A stretch of DNA of 44,140 nucleotides. Source: Holtiella sp036655075. GTDB taxonomy: Bacteria > Bacillota > Clostridia > Lachnospirales > Cellulosilyticaceae. The first letter of the stretch is position 1. Each line of letters starts with the position of its first letter. Positions 1-9,200 of this stretch are shown piece after piece. The position numbers and the translations under genes are program-made. The DNA lies in NCBI RefSeq assembly GCF_036655075.1, contig NZ_JAVVQU010000027.1:1-44140 (forward strand), written 5' to 3'. The notes beneath the pieces are model-generated. The model was not told where the DNA came from. It saw nothing but the letters and a program-made list of their open reading frames with translations, and searched no databases.

Positions 1-2
1 AA

Positions 3-3000
3 AATAATAATACAACTACGCTCACAACACCTATTGATACTTCAGCAGATATCAGTGTGACCAAGACAGCACTTCCTACACCTATGGTACCAGGTACGCT
101 TGCAACGTATACACTTACTGTGAAGAATGTAGGTCCTTCTGTAGCACAGACAGTCACCCTTACAGATGCTATACCAACAGCCCTTACAAGTCCACAGTAT
201 AGTACAGATGGTGGCACCACCTGGCAACCCTGGGCAGGTAGCTTAAGCCTTGGTAATCTAGCAGTAGGTGCAAGCCAAAGCATACTAGTAAAAGGCATAG
301 TGGACGCTACAGCAATAACGGATGTAGCCAATACAGCCAACGTGAGCAGTCCAACACCAGATCCAGTACCTGCTAATAATACGGCAAACGTGAATACGCC
401 AGTCGCCCCATCAGCAGACCTTTCAATAGTTAAGAAAGTGCTTACCTCACCAGTGGTGGCAGGTCAGCCTATAGAGTATAGCCTTGTAATTAGCAATGCA
501 GGTCCTTCAGCAGCTCAAAGTGCAGTTGTAGCAGACCCAATAGTAGCCACTATTTTAAGTCCACAGTATAGCACAGATGATGGCAGTACTTGGCAACCAT
601 GGACAGGAAGCTTAGCTGTTGGCACTATGGCAGTAGGCGCAACAGACACTATCCTTATTAAAGGAACGGTTGCTCCCAATGCAACAGGTATCTTAGATAA
701 CCAAGCGACTATCAGTAGTCAAACGCCAGATCCAAACACAAACAACAATACAAGTGATGTGAAAGCACCTATCACCACTTCAGCAGATGTGAGTGTGACT
801 AAGACTATCAACACCACACCTATTGTAGCAGGTCAAACCATTAAATATACGCTCGTAGTCAAAAATGCAGGACCCTCTGATGCACAAAATGTCACCGTAA
901 CAGATTTACTAGCATCTGCTATTACAAGTCCAGAGTATAGCCTAGATGGTGGTACCACATGGATACCATGGGTAGGCACTTTAGCACTAAATACCCTAGC
1001 TGCAGGTGCAGTACAAAATATCTTAATACAAGGCACAGTAGCCTCTTCAGCAACAGGCAACCTAGCCAATACAGTCACAGTAGCAAGTACCACACCAGAT
1101 CCAAATCTAGCAAACAATACAGCTACAGCTACAGGACCTGTGACGGGATCAGCAGACCTTGCCATAGTCAAAACAGTAAGTCCAAGTCCAGTTGTACCTG
1201 GTAAGCAAGCCACTTATACCCTTACAGTAACCAATAATGGGCCATCAGATGCACAAAATGTCACAGTGACAGATTCTATACCAAGTGCAATGACCAGTCC
1301 ACAGTACAGTACAGATAACGGTGTGACCTGGGCACCATGGACAGGAAGCCTAAATGTAGGCACGGTAGTCTCAAGTGCTCAAGTTATCATTTTGATTCGA
1401 GGCATTATCAACTCAAATGTAGTAAGTAATGTAGCCAATACAGCCACCGTGACAAGTCCAACACCAGACCCAATACCAAGCAACAATACAAGCGTGATTA
1501 GTACACCCGCTGCACCTTCTGCAGATATCAGTGTAACAAAAGTTGCAAGTCCATCCCCTATTGTACCTGGTGGCAATGTCACTTATACAATGGTCGTGAA
1601 AAATGCAGGACCCTCTGATGCTCAAACAGTCATCCTAACAGATACAGTAGTAGCAGCTATTAGTCAACCACAGTACAGCTTAGATGGCGGAGCTACTTGG
1701 CAACCATGGCCAGGTAACTTAGTACTAGGTACACTTACAGTAGGTCAGACACAAAACGTAGAGATTAAAGGTGTAGTAGATCCTAGCACCACAAGTAGTG
1801 TAAGCAATACAGTGAAGGTAGCTAGCCCAACGCCAGATCCAGATCCAGGCAACAACACAGCAACTATCCAAACCCCAGTAGCACCATCCGCAGATGTACA
1901 AGTGACTAAAGTTCTTACGACACCAGTCGTAGCCGGTCAGCAAGTAGGGTACGTTCTTACAGTGACTAATGCAGGACCCTCTACAGCTCAAAGTGTTGTT
2001 TTAAGTGATACGATACCAGCAACGCTTTTGAATCCAGAATATAGCACCAATGGTGGTGTGACTTGGCAAGCATGGACAGGAAACTTAGTCGTAGGGAATA
2101 TGGCACCTTATGCAGTTCAAAAAGTAAGTATTCGCGCACAACTGAGTTCAGCTGCAACAGGTAACCTGGTTAATACTGCAAGTGCAACGAGCCCAACGCC
2201 AGATCCAGATCCATCTAATAATAAGGCCACAGTAACAACACCTATTGACGTCTTAGCAGATGTCAGCGTGGTCAATACCCTAAATACGACACCCGTCGTA
2301 GCAGGCGCACCAATAGCTTATGCCCTTACAGTGAAAAATGCAGGACCATCTGATGCTCAAAATGTTGTTTTAAGTGAAGCCGTCCCACCAAGTATCTTAA
2401 ATCCAGAGTATAGTACAGATAATGGTGTGACTTGGCAGCCATGGACAGGAAACTTATCACTTGGTACGCTGGTAGCAGGAACTGGGCAAACCATACTTCT
2501 AAGAGGTACAGTCAGTCCATCTGCTACAGGAAGCCTTACAACTACAGCAACAGTAGCAAGCCCAACCAAAGATCCAAACTTAGCCAACAATACAAGCTCC
2601 AATACAGTACAGATCACCACATCTGCAGATGTGGGTATTGCTAAAACAAGCACACCAAATCCAGCTATTCCAGGTAATCCTATTACCTATACCCTTACAG
2701 TAACCAATGCTGGATTATCTGATGCACAAAGTGTGTTGGTAACCGATGCAGTAGCAAGTAGTCTAGATACCCCAGAATATAGTCTAGATGGTGGTAGTAC
2801 TTGGCAACCATGGGTAGGCAGCCTCAATATAGGGATCTTGCCTGCTAATAAGTCACAAGTGATAAAAATCACAGGTACGGTTAATAATGGTGTCACAGGC
2901 AACCTAACCAATACAGCAAGTATAACAAGTATTACACCCGATCCAAATCCAGCTAATAATACAGTAACCATAAGAACTTTGGTAAATAAAATAGACCTCA

Positions 3001-4979
3001 TCAAAACAGCGAGTACAACAGGCGCAGTATTAGGTGATACCATTAGCTATACGCTTAAAGTAGTTAATAATGGAGAAGTAGTAGCTGAAAACATGGTGGT
3101 TCAAGATGTGTTGCCAGTAGGCCTCACCTATGCTAACAATCTTCAAGTAGGTGGTGTACCAACAGCTGGAGACATTACAGTAGGGGTCACAATAGGCAAT
3201 GTGGCAGTAGGTCAAACCGTTCTTATCACTTTTGATGCCAAAGTTACAAGTATACCTGAGGATACACAAGTAGAGAACCAAGGAAGTGCCAACTACGTTT
3301 ACCGAAAAGACTCAGCATCAGCACCTATACCAGGCACAGCACTGAGCAATATCAATCAAGTGACCCTTTATAGTCCAAAACTTGATATGACGAAAGTGGC
3401 AAGTACACCATCTGTAGTGGTAGGTGAAGCCTTTGTCTATACCATTAAAGCAACCAATAGTGGAGATATTATCCTTAACAACGTAAAGGTTACAGATAAT
3501 CTTCCAGCAAGCTTTATGGTTCAAGGGATTACAGTAGATGGTGTAGCCATCAGTGGAGATATCAGAGCAGGTATCAATATCGGTACCTTAGCAATAGGCC
3601 AGACTAAGACTGTAGAAGTGACGATCGAAGTGGCAAACACTGCCAATATCAGCACTTTCAATAATGTTGTAAAGGGAGTAGGAGAAGCCCTTGTAAATCC
3701 TAATCAGCCACCCTATAAGATTCCAGGTGAAGGAACAGATACAGCAGGTATAGCACTCTACAACCCAACACTTGTGATTGTAAAGAGTGCCGACAAAGCC
3801 AATGTGATCGTAGGAGATGTCGTCACTTATACCCTCAATGTAACTAACTCAAGTAATCCAATCCTTAACAATATAGCATTCAATAACGTAATGATTTCTG
3901 ATCTTCTTCCAGCAGGACTTGAATTCATATCAGGTAGTATGAATATTGTAGGCGGAAATATCTTAACAGGTGTTAACATCGGTACTTTAGGCATTGGCGA
4001 GACAAAAGTTGTGACATTCCAAGCCAAAGTTATCAGCGCAGACCCAAGACCTATTGTGAATACAGCGACCGGAAGTTTTGAATACACCCTTCCAGGAAGA
4101 CCTATGCAAGTAGGCACAACAACAAGTAATCCTTACACGTTACAAATCACAGTGGTTAGCCTCAAACTTGTAAAAACAGCTGATGAAGCAACGGTGAGCT
4201 TGGGAGATACTGTCACCTATACCGTCATGCTTACCAATACAGGAGAAGTGCCAGTATCTGGTGTAGTCTTTACAGATCAGCTACCTGCACAAATGAATTT
4301 TGTAGAAGGCAGCTTTACACTTAATGGTCAGGTTGTCAACAATGTAGATTTAGCAGTAGGCATTATCATCCCATCTATTGGAGTAGGTCAAACCATTACG
4401 CTCAAGTATCAAGCAGAAGTGACAGGAAGTAACTGTAGTGGCATGCTTGTAAACGCTGCACAGGCAACCTATGAGTATAAGTTAGCAGACGGTACAACAG
4501 GTACTTTGATGACAGATGATGTTAGTAATAGTGTGAGCTTACAAATGAACATCAGTACGTTTAAGCAGATGAGTATAGAAAACTATCTGTGTATACCAGA
4601 AGCCAAACCTGATATAGAAGCCATCAACAATGCGACAGGAACGATTGATATCGGCAGTATGAATGTGATTGAGACCACCCAAGGCATAAGTGTAGAGGGA
4701 CAAAATTTGACAGGATACAAACTGATTGTAAGAGGTACGTTGAATCTTGTGATTGAGTATACAGCCCTCAATGAGATCCAAAGTGTACACTCCGCACACT
4801 ATAGCGTGCCATTTAGTACCTTTATCATCTTGCCAAAAGACTATAGTATAGGAAGAAGAATAGAAATCGATAGCCTTGTAGAAGACATTTATTACAATGC
4901 AATAGACATCAGGAAGTTCTTCACCAATACAACAGTGCTTATTAATGCTAAGATTTTAAGCTGTCAATTTAAAAAATAA
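3..4979 (+). CDS. Giant DUF11-repeat protein with C-terminal SPOCS domain (5' end outside window)
   Basis: The reading frame is open from base 3, so the true start lies upstream. The visible part is about 1,659 residues. Eight units begin with a motif like SADxSVTK and carry YSxDGGxTWxPWxG; their starts at 42, 411, 780, 1149, 1518, 1887, 2253 and 2622 give a period of 369 nt (366 once). Four units of a second class (G-D-T-hydrophobic-YT, no WxPW) follow from about 2994, 3381, 3772 and 4160. The last ~140 residues (from about 4555) form a SPOCS/DUF3794 domain with EGQNLTGYK, an AH-containing motif and a VEDIYY motif. No membrane segment, LPXTG motif or SLH domain is visible at the C-terminus. 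DUF11 units are predicted Ig-like beta folds found in surface proteins; SPOCS is known from spore-coat morphogenetic proteins. I infer a spore-surface fibre or appendage protein. It is a paralogue of the gene at 6209. Confidence 0.9.
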   Translation, partial: NNNTTTLTTPIDTSADISVTKTALPTPMVPGTLATYTLTVKNVGPSVAQTVTLTDAIPTALTSPQYSTDGGTTWQPWAGSLSLGNLAVGASQSILVKGIVDATAITDVANTANVSSPTPDPVPANNTANVNTPVAPSADLSIVKKVLTSPVVAGQPIEYSLVISNAGPSAAQSAVVADPIVATILSPQYSTDDGSTWQPWTGSLAVGTMAVGATDTILIKGTVAPNATGILDNQATISSQTPDPNTNNNTSDVKAPITTSADVSVTKTINTTPIVAGQTIKYTLVVKNAGPSDAQNVTVTDLLASAITSPEYSLDGGTTWIPWVGTLALNTLAAGAVQNILIQGTVASSATGNLANTVTVASTTPDPNLANNTATATGPVTGSADLAIVKTVSPSPVVPGKQATYTLTVTNNGPSDAQNVTVTDSIPSAMTSPQYSTDNGVTWAPWTGSLNVGTVVSSAQVIILIRGIINSNVVSNVANTATVTSPTPDPIPSNNTSVISTPAAPSADISVTKVASPSPIVPGGNVTYTMVVKNAGPSDAQTVILTDTVVAAISQPQYSLDGGATWQPWPGNLVLGTLTVGQTQNVEIKGVVDPSTTSSVSNTVKVASPTPDPDPGNNTATIQTPVAPSADVQVTKVLTTPVVAGQQVGYVLTVTNAGPSTAQSVVLSDTIPATLLNPEYSTNGGVTWQAWTGNLVVGNMAPYAVQKVSIRAQLSSAATGNLVNTASATSPTPDPDPSNNKATVTTPIDVLADVSVVNTLNTTPVVAGAPIAYALTVKNAGPSDAQNVVLSEAVPPSILNPEYSTDNGVTWQPWTGNLSLGTLVAGTGQTILLRGTVSPSATGSLTTTATVASPTKDPNLANNTSSNTVQITTSADVGIAKTSTPNPAIPGNPITYTLTVTNAGLSDAQSVLVTDAVASSLDTPEYSLDGGSTWQPWVGSLNIGILPANKSQVIKITGTVNNGVTGNLTNTASITSITPDPNPANNTVTIRTLVNKIDLIKTASTTGAVLGDTISYTLKVVNNGEVVAENMVVQDVLPVGLTYANNLQVGGVPTAGDITVGVTIGNVAVGQTVLITFDAKVTSIPEDTQVENQGSANYVYRKDSASAPIPGTALSNINQVTLYSPKLDMTKVASTPSVVVGEAFVYTIKATNSGDIILNNVKVTDNLPASFMVQGITVDGVAISGDIRAGINIGTLAIGQTKTVEVTIEVANTANISTFNNVVKGVGEALVNPNQPPYKIPGEGTDTAGIALYNPTLVIVKSADKANVIVGDVVTYTLNVTNSSNPILNNIAFNNVMISDLLPAGLEFISGSMNIVGGNILTGVNIGTLGIGETKVVTFQAKVISADPRPIVNTATGSFEYTLPGRPMQVGTTTSNPYTLQITVVSLKLVKTADEATVSLGDTVTYTVMLTNTGEVPVSGVVFTDQLPAQMNFVEGSFTLNGQVVNNVDLAVGIIIPSIGVGQTITLKYQAEVTGSNCSGMLVNAAQATYEYKLADGTTGTLMTDDVSNSVSLQMNISTFKQMSIENYLCIPEAKPDIEAINNATGTIDIGSMNVIETTQGISVEGQNLTGYKLIVRGTLNLVIEYTALNEIQSVHSAHYSVPFSTFIILPKDYSIGRRIEIDSLVEDIYYNAIDIRKFFTNTTVLINAKILSCQFKK
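42..2990 (+). repeat. Eight tandem ~369-nt coding repeats (WxPW-class DUF11 units)
   Basis: Unit starts at 42, 411, 780, 1149, 1518 and 1887 are exactly 369 nt (123 codons) apart; the next steps are 366 and 369 nt. The units share codon stretches as well as residues, for example around GCAGGACCCTCTGATGC. This fits expansion by unequal crossing-over inside the gene. The first unit is complete in the window. Confidence 0.9.
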
Positions 4980-4995
4980 ATAGCTTTTAAATTTG

Positions 4996-5036
4996 GTCCA
5001 ACAAAGCAGATTAGTCTACTTTGTTGGGCTTTTTTT
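4996..5036 (+). terminator. Rho-independent terminator after the first giant gene
   Basis: CCAACAAAG (4998-5006) pairs with CTTTGTTGG (5019-5027), followed by a run of seven T. It lies 17 bases after the stop codon. Confidence 0.85.
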
Positions 5037-5077
5037 GTCCCTAATAACAAAAATTAAATCTCTGACGATAATTAAAC

Positions 5078-5105
5078 ACCAAGAAAGGTGTGAGTACATA
5101 AGATA
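5078..5105 (+). promoter_or_regulatory. Candidate sigma-K-type promoter for the small SPOCS genes
   Basis: AC (5078-5079, in context CACC) is followed after 17 nt by CATAAGATA (5097-5105), which matches the B. subtilis sigma-K pattern mACm-N16-CATANNNTA. The first start codon is about 43 nt downstream. A minus-strand promoter at 27970-27998 has the same geometry. The motif is short and AT-rich, so chance remains possible. Confidence 0.5.
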
Positions 5106-5147
5106 TATTAGGCTTATATGTCTAAATATTTTTTAAGGAGGATTAAT

Positions 5148-5621
5148 ATGGCAATCACACAACGTAATTTGGTAGAGTATCATGGGATTTCTGTATGTCA
5201 ATATGAGAACTTGCCAAACTTTAATCAAGTTATTAAAGACTTTACCTTTTGTGTACCAACACAAAAACCTGATATTGAACAAGTAGTAAAGGTATGGGCA
5301 AGACCATGTATTGTACAGCAAAAAGTAATACAAACGCCAAGAGGAACATCTATTGAGGGGCAACATGTAACAGGGTATAAATTAATGATAGCAGGTGATA
5401 TCAATTATAAAGTAGAATATGTGGCACTCGAGGCAACACAAAGTATGCATACTGCACATACAGTTATTCCATTCTGTGGATATATTGTATTACCCGAAAA
5501 ATTCAATCCAAACTCAATTATTACAGCAAATGTCCTTGTAGAAGATATTCATACAGAGCAACTAGATTCAAGATGTGTTTATAATAATATAACAATGATG
5601 CTTACAGCTGATTTGTGTTAG
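5148..5621 (+). CDS. Small stand-alone SPOCS (DUF3794) protein 1
   Basis: This 157-residue protein starts at the ATG placed 6 nt after AAGGAGG (5135-5141). An in-frame ATG at 5118 has no ribosome binding site. Residues from about 30 to the end match the C-terminal domain of both giant proteins: QKPDIE, then SIEGQHVTGYKL, VEYVALE, a TAH motif, YIVLP and VLVEDI. SPOCS domains occur in SpoVID of Bacillus and SipL of Clostridioides difficile, which connect the coat to the basement protein SpoIVA. There is no signal peptide or LysM domain. It lies 12 nt before a second SPOCS gene. I infer a spore-envelope adaptor or base subunit for the neighbouring giant proteins; the exact partner is unknown. 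Confidence 0.85.
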   Translation: MAITQRNLVEYHGISVCQYENLPNFNQVIKDFTFCVPTQKPDIEQVVKVWARPCIVQQKVIQTPRGTSIEGQHVTGYKLMIAGDINYKVEYVALEATQSMHTAHTVIPFCGYIVLPEKFNPNSIITANVLVEDIHTEQLDSRCVYNNITMMLTADLC

Positions 5622-5633
5622 GGGGGAAAGAGA

Positions 5634-6116
5634 ATGTCTTGTCAAACAGGTAATGCTATTCAAGGAAATTTGCCAGTAGAATCCTTATATTTCAAAGAAG
5701 AAATGGTGTGCGAAATCTTAAGTATCCCACCACAGAAACCAGATATGGAAAGATTGCTAGATGTATTGGTATGGCCAGAGGTCGTCAATGTAAATCTTAT
5801 TGAAACACCTAAAGGAAGAAGTTTTGAAGGGCAAAATTTAACAGGAGTAAAATTGGTTGTAGAAGTGAATCTCAAGGAAAAAGTAACATATGTAGCCAAT
5901 GAACCTACCCAAAGTGTGCATGCAGCACATTATGAAACGCTTAAGAGTATTTTTGTTATCCTACCCGAATATATAGATGGCAAAAAAGTATGCGACCTTT
6001 TTAGATCAAATCGTGTAACAGTGAGTGCCTATGTAGAAGATAGTTGTGCAAGAATGTTAGATACAAGAACAATTCATAAGTGTGTAATGCTTTTTGTAGA
6101 TGTCAAAGTATGTTAG
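5634..6116 (+). CDS. Small stand-alone SPOCS (DUF3794) protein 2
   Basis: This 160-residue protein has a GGGGGGAAAGAG ribosome binding site right before its ATG. It shares QKPDME, SFEGQNLTGVKL, a HAAHYE motif, FVILPEY and AYVEDS with the preceding gene and with the C-termini of the giant proteins, but it is the most divergent of the four copies (NLKEKVTYVAN replaces the NxxVEYxAL pattern). It is cysteine-bearing at both ends. The 12-nt gap makes co-transcription with the gene at 5148 near certain. The role is inferred from the domain: a spore-coat assembly or anchoring protein made in the mother cell. Confidence 0.85.
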   Translation: MSCQTGNAIQGNLPVESLYFKEEMVCEILSIPPQKPDMERLLDVLVWPEVVNVNLIETPKGRSFEGQNLTGVKLVVEVNLKEKVTYVANEPTQSVHAAHYETLKSIFVILPEYIDGKKVCDLFRSNRVTVSAYVEDSCARMLDTRTIHKCVMLFVDVKVC

Positions 6117-6125
6117 TTTGACAGT

Positions 6126-6154
6126 GGTAAGGAAATTTTGAAAATTTCCTTACC
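6126..6154 (+). terminator. Perfect inverted repeat, terminator or attenuator
   Basis: GGTAAGGAAATTTT and AAAATTTCCTTACC are perfectly complementary (14 bp, one base between). Only ATTATTT follows, so the T-run is poor. It separates the small SPOCS genes from the second giant gene and may terminate only part of the transcripts. Confidence 0.55.
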
Positions 6155-6208
6155 ATTATTTAAAAGGTTAGAAGCCTATTATAACTTAGAGAATAGGAGG
6201 ATTTATGT

Positions 6209-9200
6209 ATGGCATTTATTGAAAGATACACAAATGTCACAAAAGGTGCATTGACTTTTACAGGCAATACACTGGGCTTTAGTAGTTATGATTTTGCTGG
6301 AGGTACTGGGATAGGAGCCTTTTTATCGACTACAGCAGGTTTAGCAGTTGCAGGATACCCAGCACCTGCTACGCTAAATTGGCAACAAAATGGTTCAACG
6401 GCGGTACTTAATATGCCAGCAGACAGTACAGTGCTTTATGCAGAATTAATATGGGGAGGTTCAAGTAATAATGATGCGGGTACACTTCCCATAAGTACAC
6501 TGAATACCCCCATTACTTTTAAGACACCACTGACAACTCAACAGATTACCTATGATCCAGCCACAGCACTGGAGACCACGCCAGTGCCACAAGTGTTTTA
6601 TACAAGAAGCCAAAATGTAACGGCTTTGGTTGCTGCTGCTGGTGCAGGAACCTATGAGGTAGATGGTGTACCAGCTACTTTAAATCCAGAGGCTCAAGAT
6701 GTAACCTGTGCTGGATGGGTGCTTGCAGTAGCCTATACCAATAATACATTACCTTATGCACAGTTAAATATCTATGTAGGAAATCCTGTTATTCAGTGGT
6801 TTACACCACCGGTAGATGTACCTATAACAGGCTTTGCAACACCTCTTACAGGTAGCTTTGATGTAAGAGTACTGGTAGGAGCTGGGCAAGGAAATACAGG
6901 AAATTACGGAGATTCTATCTTAATAGGACCTACTAATACTATGCTTACGCCATTAAGTGGGCCTAATAATCCAGTGAATAACTTTTTTGGAGGTCAGATC
7001 AATAATGACCAAGGGTTACTAGACACCACAGGATCTTTTGGTAATTACAACAATCCACCCGGTGGTTTTTTACCGGCAGTAAGATCAGACTGGGATATTA
7101 CTAACGTAGATGGTACAGCAGCCTTTATCAATGGAGAAACCAATGGCGTATTGGAATTAACGACAAATTTTGACACCTATTATATACCAGTATTAGGATT
7201 CCAGATTGGTGTCCAATCACCTAATATTAGTTTTACTAAGACAGCCACACCTAGTGTAACGGCAGGAGATATGATTAATTATAGCTTAACCATTACTAAT
7301 AATGGTGCGATTACTACAGATAATTTCTTAGTAACAGATCCTATGCCAACAGGTGTGACACTTAATGTGCCAGGTATACAGGTAGTAGGAGAGAGCGGAC
7401 CTCTTGTTAATACGTCTACAACTTCTCAATTAACGATTGATGTGGGAGCAGTCGCACCAGGCCAAACAGTAACCATTTATTATAGTGGTACGACAACAAC
7501 GGCTACACCTACACCTTCTTTGAATACGGCTAATAGTAGCTTCAATTTCACACCACTTCCTGGTAATACCTTTGCAGTGACCCAGTTAAGTAATCCCACA
7601 TCTACCCAGATTATCTCAGCAGATGTGGTCATCACCAAGACCAGTTCACCTAATCCTATAGTACCAGGCACTATGGCTACTTATACCTTGACAGTAACCA
7701 ATAATGGGCCATCTCCAGCAAGTAATGTAGTCGTGCAAGATACTGTAGGGCTAACAAGTCCACAAGTAAGCTTAGATGGTGGCGTCACATGGAACACTTA
7801 TATAGGTAGTGTATTACTAGGTACAGTAGCAGTTGGCGCAGCAGGCACGCAAGTTATTTTAGTACGTGGTATGGTGCCAACAGGTGTAACCACGCCAGTG
7901 AAAAACACAGCCCAGGCAATAAGTACCACACCAGATCCTAATTCAGCTAATAATACAGTGTTTATTCAGACCCCAGTGAGTCCATCAGCAGACATTAGCG
8001 TGACTAAAGTGGCTAAGACGAATCCAATAGTACCTGGTCAAATGGTAGAGTATATCATGACTGTGAACAACGTAGGACCATCTGATGCATCAGCTATTGC
8101 ACTCACAGATGCAGTCGTTGCAGGAATTAGTAATCCAGAGTATCTGATTGGTCAAGGCAGTAACTGGCAACCATGGGTAGGAAATGTAAATGTTGGACCA
8201 CTTGTAGCAGGTGGTACAATCACTGTAATGATTAGAGGAACAGCGACCTCTTCTATGACAGGTGCTGTTGATAATACAGCAAGTGTGCAAAGTCAAACGC
8301 AAGATCCTAATGTGGCAAATAACACATCAACGATTACAACGCCTGCACAGCCATCAGCAGATCTTAGTATTACCAATACTTTAAATACCACGCCAGTAGT
8401 ACCAGGCCAGCCTATTGCCTATACACTTACAGCAGCTAACCTAGGACCTTCAGATGCTCAAAATGTAGTGGTAACAGATGGAGTACCCTCTACTGTTGTA
8501 AATCCAATGTATAGTGTAGATGGAGGTACGACGTGGTTACCATGGACGGGAAGCTTAACATTAGGTACTATGCCATCAGGTGCGACACAAAATATTTTAA
8601 TCAAAGGCACTGTAAGTCCATCTGCTACGGGCAGTGTCAGTACGACAGGTGCCATTAGTAGTACCACACCAGATCCAAACTTAAGTAACAATCAGTCTAC
8701 CAGTACAGCACCATTTATGCCAATAGCGGATATGGCAGTAACGAATACTTTAAACACAGTACCATTAGTAGCAGGTCAGCCAGTAAACTATACAATCCAT
8801 GTAGCTAATCAAGGCCCATCTGATGCTCAAAATGTAACACTTACAGATGCTATACCACCAGTTGTTAACAATCCACAGTATAGTGTAGATGGAGGTACGA
8901 CGTGGTTACCATGGACTGGAAGTTTAGCGTTAGGCACTATGCTAGCAAACACCAATAAAGATATACTCATCAGAGGGACGTTAGACTCACAAGCAACGGG
9001 TACACTTGCGACTACAAGTGAAGTAAGCACGACAACCCAAGATCCTAATCTAAGTAATAATATCGCGACAACTAGTGCGTCTATTACGACTTTAGCAGAC
9101 CTCTCTCTTACTAAGGTAGGAACACCTAATCCAGTGACAGTGGGTGGGCAAGTAGCCTATACGGTTACCATGAGCAATGCAGGACCTTCAGATGCAGTAG

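Noticed and set aside
833..4799. Many antisense and shifted open frames inside the giant genes
   Set aside because: They follow from codon bias in repeat DNA, lack ribosome binding sites and overlap a strongly supported coding frame.
6121..6208. Sigma-K promoter directly before the second giant gene
   Set aside because: The best match (CATTATTTA near 6154) has a mismatch in the -10 and no AC at the right distance; expression may come from the upstream genes or another promoter.
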